From assembly GCA_030998225.1 (NCBI GenBank), contig JAPYXD010000555.1, forward strand, positions 4,402,001 to 4,466,000: 64,000 bases of DNA, read 5' to 3'. Both the position numbers and the translations under genes were made by a program. The notes under the pieces were generated by a model. That model had not been told where the DNA came from, did not search any database, and saw nothing but the letters and a program-made list of their open reading frames with translations. Positions 24,786-35,300 of this stretch are shown in pieces. The DNA comes from Diplolepis rosae. Lineage: Eukaryota > Arthropoda > Insecta > Hymenoptera > Diplolepididae. Positions within the stretch are counted from its first letter, which is position 1; every line of letters starts with the position of its first letter.

Positions 24786-26037
24786 CATTATGAAACGTCA
24801 GAAAACATTTGAACATAAAAAACATCATTTGGCCAATTTTTATTTTATACACATTTTTTATTGTTGTTATTCATTCAATCGCAATTAAATTTTTCTATTA
24901 CACTGAAGAAATATTAGAATTAAGTATCAATTCGCATTCTGGCGTAATTTCTTTTTTGAATATAATTGCGAATGCAAGTACAAAAAAGGTTTGAAATTTT
25001 ACAAACTTATTATTCCATGTACTCTTTATCAACCATTTCATCCTGTACAATTCGTGTAAACTCTCGTTGAACGCGTAATCGCCTGTGCTCATCAAGTTCC
25101 CGTGAAGTAGGCCCCAGTGATAAAAGAAAAGAAAGTGTAGAATCAACTTTCGGTATCATAATAGGTTGTGCTACTGAATTCACCAGAATCTCGTAAAACT
25201 GTATTTTTCCTGTGACGAAGAAAGTGAAAATAAGATTTTATTTAAAGAAAAAATGATGCAAATCCATTAGAATCTTGTGAAATAGTGAAATAAGTCAATG
25301 CAATTACTCTTTGTCAGTTACTAAAATATACTGTACGTACATTAGATGATTTTATTTCGTCTCAAAAACAAATGTTACTTACTATTTCTTTCCTCTGTAG
25401 ATTTTTCATTGTCTTCTTCCTCCTCTTCTGTTTCACACTGTGATTCTGACTCCGAATTCAAACTAGTTATTGTTCTAAAAGAAAGTTACACTTATTAGAA
25501 ATAGAAATTGTAATAATAAAATTTTTCAAGGGCAATTTTACACTTCACAATAAGCTCGTAACGGAAAGGCACTTAGAAAATGCGCTGTAGATATTACCTG
25601 GAAGGTTTCGACAAATCGTCCAGAAATGTCATCATTTCAAATAGTTTCAAGGAATATTTCTTTCTTTTTTTTTGCATGCTGCCGATCCACTTCTCTTATA
25701 CGCTCTTTCTTCTGTCTTTGCCTTTGTATACATATCCTTCCGAGTTTCCTATATTTTCTCTATGTACGCTATTTTACAAGGACCTGTACAAAATCCACAA
25801 CATATTTAATATAAATGCCTTTTAAAAGTAAGACAACGATATTATCTCCATACTTTTTATAATTCTGCTGTGTATGTTTTTACACCTGGCGGTGAAAATA
25901 ATTATTTAATATTAGTTTTTAACATTTTGAAATGAGCATTAGTGGACAGTGAAAGTTAATTCCATGAAAGATAAAATTACGGGCTGAACAAAAACGAGTT
26001 AAAAAAGAAACAAAAAAATGGAGGATCATGTATGGTT

Positions 26038-26250
26038 TCCTTTGTAAAAGAAAATAATTGGACCCGATTGAGACCGATTGATCCGATTGACCCCATTTCA
26101 AAAACTTCATTGAAACCGATTCATTAACCGGATTCAATCAGGCGAGACCATTTTAAATCCGATTAATAAATCGGTTTCAATCATGTTTTTGAAATGAGGT
26201 CAATCGGATCAATCGGTCCCAATCGGGTCCAATTATTTTCTTCTACAAGG
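26038..26250. mobile_element. Foldback element built of AATCGG-type motifs
   Basis: Arms start CTTTGTAAAAGAAAATAATT and contain repeated GATTGAGACC, GATTGATCC, GATTGACC units, mirrored on the right. Both arms converge on AATCCGATTAATAAATCGG. One of four foldbacks in the window with internally repetitive arms. Confidence 0.75.
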
Positions 26251-26655
26251 GTTACTTATTTCATTATATTATATGGTACAATCCTGATTTTCCTCCTTTC
26301 TTTTTAAACTCGTTTTCGCCCACGACGCTTTTAACTCATGTTTGCCATCAAGAATTCGCTTTTACTCTCAGCCCATCAAATAACGTAAATGGAAATGGAA
26401 AACAAACCTCCCAAACAATTGTACACTTCATTCCACAAATCCTTTTTCTTCAGATTGGTGCGGTCTTTAATGGGCAACCGATAATTATATAAGGCTGGCC
26501 TCTGCGACACTTCTTTAATAAGTAACTCATCCCAATCATTATTCCACTGTTGCCTACTACCCTTGTCACTTGTAGAAGCTTCTTCAGTAGGTGTAATGAG
26601 TTCTAATTTACAGAATGCACAAAAAACTTATTAATATCTACATAGAGGAATTGTT

Positions 26656-27178
26656 TAACGTCTGAGTATTTATAAGTTAGATGTAGTCAATAAACGGGTA
26701 CACATCAGACATCAGTTTCAAAACTCATTTAATTCTTGCCAACGATTCGTCTCATCTCCAGAGACATTATCAGGGCATAGATATATTAATATTTCTCCGT
26801 GACTAGTCATTATGACATTTTTCTTTCGAAATTTTAAATTTAAAATTTTTGTTTTTGTTGCAATGGTTTTTGGTGAAGGAAAAATATTGTTCAATGGGAT
26901 AATATACGTTTTTATTGAATATTGATTTGACCTGGTTTTGACCGCATATTACTTTAAAAACATTGTTAATAGGATGATATATGTTTTATTGAATTTTTGA
27001 TTGGACGTGGTTTTGATCTCACATTACTTTGAAAAAAGTTGGCTATTTTTATTGTATGCCCTGATGATGTTTCTGGAGATGAGACGAAACGTTGGCAAGA
27101 ATTAAATGAGTTTCGAAACTGATGTCTGATGTGTACCCGTTTATTGCCTACATCTAACTTATTAATATGTTTTATTCA
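26656..27178. mobile_element. Foldback with ~115 bp arms and hammerhead-like motif
   Basis: Inverted arms share AAACGGGTACACATCAGACA, AACTCATTTAATTCTTGCC and ATCTCCAGAGACATTATCAG-type blocks. Read outward, each arm has CTGATGA (27061-27067; CTGATAA in the other arm), a GTYTC/GAGAC stem-loop and GAAAC (27086-27090), the order found in hammerhead ribozymes of Penelope-like elements. It lies in an intron of the MADF pseudogene. Confidence 0.65.
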
Positions 27179-27849
27179 ATCTAAAGTACAAGTATTTAAG
27201 AGACGCATGCATACGATTTAAATTACGAATAAATTAATGAAAACGAATATTACCCATAGTTACAACGTGACATTCGTCAACACAAATGGAATGTTTTTCT
27301 TCGTCGTAGCTTAGAAAGCATAAATGCTTCCAAAATTGTGACATGTCAAAGTCCTTCAAAAGACATCCACAATAGCTACATTTTTTCGTTGCCTTCAAAA
27401 GAAAAGTTTGAATTAGAAAGTATATTTTATACAGATCAACAAGAAAATAAATTTAAACAATCCAGAAGACTATAAATTTATTAAAAAGAAAGATAACCTA
27501 AAAGAACTCTTAAGATTATCGAGATTATCATTTTTTAATATCCCCAAAAACTATTCCTATTGCGCAAATAAAGTTCATTCACATCCCGGTATATTCTCGT
27601 TATCACTCCCCATTATCTTCACCTTTTTAAATAAATTATTTTGGAGATTTATTATTCGCACTGCAAGCACTGCGGCTATAAGCACATAACCAAATTTAAA
27701 TAGTTTAAACATGCGAAACACAGAACCGGAATACCAGACTATAAAAACTTACGTCCCGTTCACAATTTAAGCCGCACTAGCAATCTAGTTACTTTCGGTT
27801 TTCTGATTTGCGTTTTGCGCTTTCTGCCATCCATGGGACTGCACCTTAA

Positions 27850-28210
27850 CTCTATGAGTAAAATATGTGTGTTACGTAATTTACCTTCCCACAAGAAAAA
27901 ATACATTGTGTAAAAAAGTATGGATGTATATTACGTTAGTAAAATACGTAAACAATGCCACTTAATTAACGTTTACAACCTTGCCTTTTCTCAAGTATCA
28001 CATTCCCTTAATTCTGCAAATTTTCAGTTAACTGTCTTAATTTTTATGGAAATAGGGTTCAATTTTACTTCATGTCAGAGAAATCTCAATGTGTAATTTA
28101 GTATGCAAATTTAGATATAATCTCAGCTTTTATAAATTCTCAAACCTTTTGTTCACAATTATATATGGAAATTGTAAAAAGGTTACGTATTTCAAAATCC
28201 TTTCAAAGTA
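27850..28210. other. Remnant of hAT-like subterminal sequence
   Basis: Carries CTCTATGAGTAAAATA and several TTACGTAATTTACC-like motifs also seen in the hAT elements at 20644 and 31640. No intact ends were found. Confidence 0.4.
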
Positions 28211-28650
28211 TTAGGTGCGCAACTAAGTTCCTGCTGTTTTTTCGACGAAAATGCAACTTTATTGTGAAAAATGGTTACAAATGAATCATTCAAAGTATTG
28301 CGCATCGTTAGGTATAACTTTTGCTCATTTTTCTGGTAGAGGTCATAATAAATAACATCAGCGTCTTCGAAGGTTTTTGGCCTTCCTTCACGCGGACAGT
28401 CGTCACATCGAAATCACCGTCTTTGAAGCGACGGAACCAATCACGGCACGTTGTTTCACTTCGAGCAGCATCTCCGTAAACTTTTTGGAGCTCTCGATGC
28501 GATTCAGCCGCCGTTTTCTTTGAATGAAAAAAGAAAATCAACACTTCCCGCAAATCACGATTATTTGGCAAAAAATCAGACATTTTCACACAACCAAAAG
28601 TATAGGACGCCAAAACAAAATCACTAATGTGTTAAAACGTTTTGTTTACC

Positions 28651-29640
28651 ATACTGCCGTGCAAATGAAAATGAGCGTATCTGCAATTTTTGTCAAAATT
28701 GAGATAAAGTCGTCAGTATCTTTATGATCCCTAGCGAACTGGCTGAACGTTAGCTTTACGCTGTAACGTAAAGCTAGAGTAAAGCTAGTGTAAAGTAGTA
28801 TTATAACTCATGAATGAGGTAAAATAAATAATTAACATGTTTTTATATAAAGTTGTATATATTTAAATAGGCATGTGTATTTATTTCTTAACTATAATTA
28901 AATATAAATTTATTATAAATTTATCAAATATAGATTACAGAATTCAAGAAGTAAACGCGTACCTGGGAGTAGTGTAAAAATTATCTCACGTTCTGAACGT
29001 GAACTATTAATAATAGTCACATATAATAACTATTTTTAGTATAAATTAATTCGCGTTTCATAATTCGACCCATATGTACCTGTACATAAATGGTTTTAAA
29101 AACTGAAAAAAGCTCCATCCCCTTCTGTTTTAAAAAATGTTGAATTACTCGATCGTGTTGGCGTATTTCATCATACGTTTAAATTTCTCAGGAGTAATAA
29201 GTTGCTCCAACTGAAAAAAGTAATAGAAATAATTTCACATATATACAAAAATTATAAACTATTGTATTTTGGTCGTTTACGAACATTTTAATTTATCAGA
29301 AAATAATAAAATTGTAAAAGAAACAAACTCTAAAATATAATTAATACTGAATGCAGATATTGCATGAAAATTAAGTATGTACATGCTGGGACTAGTATGT
29401 TACTAAATAATAGAATCCAATTCTATAAAGACCTAAGTAATAATATAGAAGATTATCACTAAATAGTACAAATTTTCCTTGGAAATTATAAAAATACATC
29501 TTTCTTTTTGCAAAATCTAAAAAGGCAGGGTTTTTTTATGTAAGCAACCACTTTTAGTTTCAAGAAACTGGCTTTTCGTTTTCAGTGTAAAGTTGGCTCT
29601 TCTGCAGATACGCTCATTTTCATTTGCACGGCAGCATATG
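28651..29640. mobile_element. Element nested in the mariner
   Basis: Inverted ends of about 35 bp (CTGCCGTGCAAATGAAAATG continuing GAGCGTATCTGC) face each other about 0.95 kb apart inside mariner sequence. The interior is AT-rich with no supportable reading frame. Superfamily not determined; target duplication not clear. Confidence 0.55.
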
Positions 29641-29691
29641 TCTAAGTTTGGTTCATGACGTTTTGGATATGTCAAAATCGATCAGCACTAA

Positions 29692-29860
29692 TGGTGCATT
29701 TATACCTCTGTCTGCCTGACTGGTGCGGACAGAAAATACACAAGAGCAAAAAAGACAGACGTTTTCTTTTGTCCAATTTTACACTGTCTGTCTCCTTTAC
29801 TCTTATGTATTTTCTGTCCGTACCGGTCAGGCTCAGGCAGACAGAGGTAGAAATGCACCT
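29692..29860. mobile_element. GGTGCAT-ended MITE, copy B
   Basis: Same family as 4624-4933, without the nested insertion and with the middle inverted. Ends TGGTGCATTTATACCTCTG and CAGAGGTAGAAATGCACC. TAA precedes the left end; the right flank has lost it. Confidence 0.8.
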
Positions 29861-30985
29861 GTGACGATTGCTGATTTCGTCACGACAGCGCGCTTTCAAA
29901 CTGGGGGGAATTTTCAAATTATGCTTAGAATCAAAAGGTTAAGTAAATTAAAATAAAATAATATTGTTTTATTTTATTTTAATAATAAAGTAAAGAAATT
30001 TGTTTTAAGAGATTGGCTAGACTTAAGAGTGACTCAACATGAATAACATTTTTGTTTATAATTATGTATATTGGATGAGAGTTATTATGCTGATTAGGAA
30101 GAATGTGATCAGCCTTTCATTTAATTATTATGAGTTTTCTAAGAAGTAATTATTTTTGTTAGTAGTAGGCTTTCTTCAAAAACTTCTTAAAAATTATTAT
30201 TTGCATCGTAGAAATTTCAACTTAATCTAAGGTCCTAAGGTTTCATATAATTGTTTATTTAAGAATGAACCAGGTGACTGGTTGTCGCGACTAACGTTCA
30301 ATAAATTAAACATATCAAGTTTTATATTTGACAGGATATTTTCCTGTCCAACTTATCAATTTTAACGAGTTAGATTTCTAGCGAATTCGAAATGCGTGAA
30401 ACGTGATGCTCATGTGGCATACTTTGATGTAGAAAAACACGTGCGCTTTAGGAATCTAGTAGTAGGGAAAGTAATCTAGGAATTATGCTAATAAGTAGGG
30501 ATAAAAAATAAGTTTGATTGACTGGTCGCACTTAACCTAATTAGTGGGAGGACGCAGAAAGGGTGCGCAATTACACATGTGACGGTGAAGCCCAGAAGAC
30601 TTCATCGTGAGAGATTCAGATTGATCTGGACCACTTGATCGATTGATCCGCGCGCGAGATCGTTTTAAACTATACGTAAAGGAAAGGAATTAGAGTTTTT
30701 TTTTGTTACTTATCATCTTTGTGATCTTAATAAGAATATAAAGTTATTAATGTTTATAATATATTTGAATTAAATAAATATAGTAGTTTGAGCTGTTGTG
30801 TACAATAAATTAATTAAGCGTAATTAATTTAATATACCTTGGATTTCACTTTCTTTTTAAATAAGTAAAACTTATTTCAACGAATTAATTTCACTCCGAC
30901 AAGGTGAGTTTCCACTCTTTGATGTGGTGAGCTCACACCCAGTCTTCACAATAGGAGATTATTATTATTGAAATTCAAAAGTTCC
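29861..30985. other. Unassigned sequence inside the mariner interval
   Basis: About 1.1 kb with no coding frame. It starts TGTGACGATTGC and has a GC-richer part at 30530-30660. A long terminal repeat was considered but no duplication or internal retroelement sequence supports it. Confidence 0.35.
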
Positions 30986-31083
30986 CGCTTAAAGTGACAT
31001 CGTGTTACACACCATTGCTGCTGGAGCCATCTATTGACAAAAAGCGGGAACTTAGTTGCGCACCTAAAATTTTATTCAAACCT

Positions 31084-31232
31084 CAAGTGTAGTACACATG
31101 TAATGTGTTTGAAATTAAAAAACGACACTTTCGGAACAAGTCATTTTATTTTATTTCTTTTTTAAAATAAAATGACTTGGTCAGAAAGTGTCGTTTTTTA
31201 ATTTCAAACACATTACATGTGTACTACACTTG
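31084..31232. mobile_element. Near-perfect hairpin MITE
   Basis: Arms of about 70 bp start CAAGTGTAGTACACATGTAA and pass through AAAAAACGACACTTTC with only one or two mismatches, meeting at an AT-rich loop. The low divergence suggests recent insertion or strong hairpin maintenance. Confidence 0.8.
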
Positions 31233-31639
31233 AATTTTTAATATTCTCGGACGTAAAAAGATTAACATACTGATTATTCAAACCTTTTGTTTTTTAAATT
31301 TGAATCTTATGTTTTATCTGACCTTGATATCAAATATTCTTAAAATAATTTATTAATTGAAGTAGTTGATTTACAAAGCTAAAAAATATTGAATTGGTAT
31401 TTTGTTTTGGAATTTTAGGCATTTGTTGAATTTAAATTTCACTGGCAAACGATTTCTTAAGTGTTTAAATCATCCTCAAATTCAAAACAATTCTTTAAAT
31501 ATTCATTTCAGGTGAATGCTTTTAAAAAATCTAAAAAAGAAAGGTAATATCTTAAACTATATATTTTGTCATTTTGAATTTGTTATCTGCTTCGCGCCTC
31601 TTTTACACGAAGTCGTGAGAAACAATTCTCGATCTTGGC

Positions 31640-32086
31640 CAGAGATGGGTACGTATAATGCATCACGCATATTACATGATTTTCTGCATGTATATTACTA
31701 CGTATATTACGTCCTTAGTTTTTTATACAGTGTATTTTTTATGTGCTGGAGGGTAGATTACTTAAAATACGTATTTTACTCATAGAGATATTATAGATAG
31801 AGGAGATATGCCAGCCTGAAGCCTGTCAGCTCGGGCGAGAGTGAATTTCGTGTTAGGCTGTCTCTCGCTAACGCCGAGGCTAGTGCGGTACGCGTAGACA
31901 AAGACAGAAAAAACCACTTATCGTCTCTCTCTTTCGCTCCCATCGAGTTTGCAGACTGACGTTGCCACTTACAGAGCGGCCTATGGCATGTCTCCTCTAT
32001 CTATAATATCTCTATGATTTTACTTTGTGTATAAAACCGTGTATTTTACGTAAAAACCTCGAGCGACGCGTTACAATCCATCTCTG
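31640..32086. mobile_element. hAT MITE, host of a nested hAT MITE
   Basis: Ends CAGAGATGGGTACG and, reversed, CAGAGATGGATTG, with perfect 8 bp duplications ATCTTGGC at 31632-31639 and 32087-32094. Subterminal TATTACGT-type motifs relate it to the element at 20644. Without the nested insert it would be about 200 bp. Confidence 0.85.
31781..32016. mobile_element. hAT MITE nested in the previous element
   Basis: Ends CATAGAGATATTATAGATAG and complement, with arms through AGGAGATATGCC. Perfect 8 bp duplications ATTTTACT at 31773-31780 and 32017-32024. The interior is GC-richer than the surroundings. Confidence 0.87.
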
Positions 32087-32348
32087 ATCTTGGCTCAACA
32101 GCCTACAGCCGACAGCGTGAAAGTCGAGCGAAGGAGTGGGGACACACCGACAACCCGCGTTTGATTGCGTGAGGACCCACACGGGTCAGTGGTGTAGGCC
32201 GAAAACGTCCACGTTTTGTGAACACTGGTCTACATTAGTTGACATTAGTCTATTAGTTGACATTAGTCTATTAGGAATTGTCGAGTAGTGTGTGTATGTA
32301 TTCATTCATAAAATAACAAGATAATTAGATCAGATTTTTTTATCAGCC

Positions 32349-35300
32349 ATGGGTGGTAAGTTTCAAAACGATTGTATTTATATTTTAATACGCATATTCC
32401 TTCATTTTTCTCTATAAGTTATTAATTTTCATTCATCAAACAGTCAATCATCTGCTTAATAACTCTGACATTAACTGTTATCGACCTCATGACCTTCAAT
32501 CGGAGAGATTTTTATTTTATTTTCAATATGTGATAATTTTTTTTTGGATCTTCTTAATTTTTACACTATTTTATGCAGTTTAATTTAAACGCTTTATTCA
32601 TATACTCAACTATAATCGAAAAGTGATTGAGATTTATTTTTCGTTACACTGTTTAGTTTATGATTGATCTTAATTGAATAATAGCGCATATGCAATGTCT
32701 GCTGTTGAACTCAAAATTCAAGAATATTTGTGAGGCAAAAACTATTATTAGCGCGTCGAGACGATTGTTAGGACCAAATAGAACCACGTGGAAGCAATAT
32801 TTTATTTTTAGAAATATGGCTTTAAAAATGGGAACTGTTTGAGGTAGAACTCATGTTATAAATTAAATTAGAGGAGACTGCATCTTTAAGAAGAAAAAGT
32901 CTAGCATATTTTTTCACAACAATATTTTTTGTAGCTATTGCATTTGCTAAAAATATACTCTATAAGAAGTTGAATTTAAAAATTCGCATATTGTAACCCT
33001 TCACTGTCAAGTAATAAAGATCAATTATAAGCGATCAATTTTATTAAGGTAGTTGCGCCAAAAATCCGGTCTCTGGAAAAAAGTTTTTCTATGGTTTTAA
33101 GACTTGAAATGATATTATCATTTCTGTCTTAAGAAATAAAAAACATTTTTTATTCAAAAAATTTAAAACTTAAGAAAAATGATATGTTTTTTTGTGATAG
33201 GATTTTTCCTTACTTTCGGTTCTTAACAAGTTTTTAAAAATGATTGGATTTTTATTAGTCATAGCTTATTTTTTCGGGGATAATATTTTCTACAACTCTA
33301 CTGTTTCTAATTTTGAAAATAAAGAATAAAATCTTTAAATATAATTATTTAAAACAAAATGTTTCTTTTGAAAAAATTCTTTTAACGATCTCAGCCACTG
33401 AAATCCAATCCAATCAATGTTAAAAATCCAATCATTTGTAAAAAGTTGATAAAAAGCGATAGTGAGGAAAAATTCTATTACAAAAAACATTATTAAAAGT
33501 ATTATTTTTCGTAAGTTTAAAATTTATTTCATAAAAAATAACATTTTTTATGAAATAAGACACAACTGATAATATAATTTCAAGCCTTTAAACCCTACAA
33601 AAACTTTGTCCGGGGACCTGATTTTTGGCACGATATCTACCTTGAAAAAAGAAAATAGTTTGGTACAATTTTGACTAAAAATTTATTATTTGTCGTAAAA
33701 AAAGTATAAAAACACTTTTGGATTGTTCCAAAAAATACCTTTTCCACAAGAAATAAATTCACATTCTTTGGAATCTCCAGAGTTTATTCTGGTCTATCTG
33801 ATGGGAGACAACGTGAAGGCTGCTTGCCAAATATCTATTATCCTGTGATACTTTTTTTTGTTTTCGAATTGTTTAGATATTTTAGAAGACCTTGAAAGAA
33901 ATAATAGATTGGTCTCAATTTTAGTTGGTTCACTAATTTATCAAAATCCTGTTGGGCTCGAATCGGAGTTTAAAAATTGATACTTGACCTGAACTTTCGT
34001 GCAACTTGTTTACAAAAATGTTATAATTGTTTTTTTTTCTTATCAAAATAATCAATTGGTATCATAATACATTTTATATAAGAATAAATAATTGCAGTAC
34101 ATCTGATGTTTTAAAATTTTTATCTAATTTTTATACATTTATTGAGAGAAGATTCGTCTCAAATTCACATATAGTTAAATACTATGTAATGTACTTACAG
34201 TTACGAACGTTCATTAAACGATAAAAAATAATTCTTTTCAAGACGAAATTATTGGTTTTTGCTCCAGTAAATTAAAAAGTTACATATAATTTGTGTCGGA
34301 TTGATGTATTTACAGATCTGAACGTTCATTGAACGATGGCAAAAAAAAAAAATTTCAAAAAAGAATTAATTATTACTATTATTTAATTAATTATATCAAA
34401 TGTATCATATATTATATTATACATTATTATTAGAGCCCTTCAAATATACAATCTGTCATGAAATATTCGTTACTTTTTAATGTACTGGGGCAAAAACTAA
34501 TAATATTTTAATTATTTTAAAGAAATAATAGAAGGAGGCAATTACCCCTAATTTTGGAGAAAATTGATTTTTATAGTATATTAAATATAATTTTTAATTT
34601 GTTTAAAACTTTTAAGTTACAAGCATGTTCATTTATATAATTTCACTTTGAAAAGTTTTTTTTACATAATTCAATGAATATTCAGAGCTGTAAGTACATT
34701 ACTACACTCTAAAAATAAGTGTGTTACTTTTACACGTAAATCACGATAGTAATTTTTGAGGTATTTGAAGTGTGTATTTTCAATACACATTACAAACGTA
34801 ACGTTTAATTTTCAAACACTTTAACGTTTTGTACCCGAAAAATTAAGTTGGCAATGTTTAGTAATTACACACTTGACAACGTGTGTAGTGTGTAAAAATT
34901 ACACATTTCACTACACACTTGTTTTTAGAGTGTATATAGTGATTTAAATTTTTATTACAACATGTAATGTCGATTTGATAATTTCTCGGTCTAGACTGAT
35001 AAAGTGCAATTGGAATGTGATATTTATACTCACCATAAATTTTCTGCGTAAAGTGAATTAAGCACTTGATCACCCGTATAGATAACTTATAGTTTCTCAG
35101 AATGAAAAGTTTGCAAACAAAAATTAATTTCAAAAATTATACCGATACTGGCAATTATTTAATGGCATTAGATCGATGAAATTATAAAAATTAGCTGCGA
35201 AAAAAGTTGTAGAATGTATTATGATAAGAATTTCAAAATTAAACTTTATTCATTTTATGGTTTTATAGTTTAATTTAAATAAATGCGTATATATTAACCA

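Larger units (their letters stand above)
25010..27392 (-). pseudogene. Zinc-finger / MADF / BESS gene carried by the Harbinger-type element, broken
   Basis: Five exon-like blocks on the minus strand: 27392-27254, 26602-26408, 25783-25598, 25474-25383 and 25209-25010. Block 1 has a CSYCGC...FWKHLC zinc-finger-like motif. Block 2 starts the MADF domain (WDELLIKEVSQRPALYNYRL, then KKKDLWNEV). Block 3 continues it (ETRKDMYTKAK, SGSAACKKK, KYSLKLFEMMTFLDD). Block 4 is acidic. Block 5 has a BESS motif (DSTLSFLLSLGPTSREL). All splice junctions keep phase, yet block 3 has a TAG where MADF domains have Trp and is one base short in a run of nine A. No start codon was found. MADF-BESS proteins bind DNA; PIF-type transposons in flies are known to encode MADF accessory proteins. 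Confidence 0.75.
22806..27846. mobile_element. PIF/Harbinger-type element with ~240 bp terminal inverted repeats
   Basis: The two ends, 22806 to about 23045 and about 27605 to 27846, are near-identical inverted copies starting AGGTGCAGTCCCATGG. Both are flanked by TAA (22803-22805, 27847-27849), the TWA duplication of PIF/Harbinger. The repeat stops internally at GGTGAAGATAATG on both sides without a second terminus, so these are long ends of one element, not two MITEs. Small elements with similar AGGTG ends and TWA duplications lie at 4635 and 60284. Inside is a broken zinc-finger/MADF/BESS gene on the minus strand but no transposase. Several younger MITEs are inserted within. Confidence 0.75.
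28211..31066 (-). mobile_element. Internally deleted and interrupted mariner element
   Basis: Ends TTAGGTGCGCAACTAAGTTCC at 28211 and its complement at about 31046-31066; the left one follows TA. On the minus strand 28613-28308 encodes the start of a mariner transposase: MSDFLPNNRDLREVLIFFFH, KKTAAESHRELQ, TCRDWFRRFKDGDFDV, the paired HTH region. The frame then fails and the catalytic domain is missing. A second set of inverted ends (CTGCCGTGCAAATGAAAATG, 28653 and 29637) marks an approximately 1 kb insertion, followed by a MITE at 29692 and about 1 kb of unassigned DNA. A normal mariner is about 1.3 kb. Confidence 0.8.

Noticed and set aside
25580..25825. Plus-strand Phe/Leu-rich frames
   Set aside because: Antisense to the MADF exon 25598-25783, which has correct splice phases and domain match.
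22806..27846. Two independent inverted MITEs instead of one element
   Set aside because: The 240 bp blocks have a terminus only on the outer side, the TAA duplication matches, and a gene of a type found in PIF elements lies between them; not fully excluded.
28720..28800. Short AAAGCTAGAGTAAAGCTAG tandem repeat as a regulatory array
   Set aside because: Only two to three imperfect units inside a mobile element; nothing ties it to a gene.
29861..30949. Solo LTR (starts TGTGACG, ends TTCACA)
   Set aside because: No matching short target duplication, no primer-binding site or polypurine tract, and no related internal sequence in the window.
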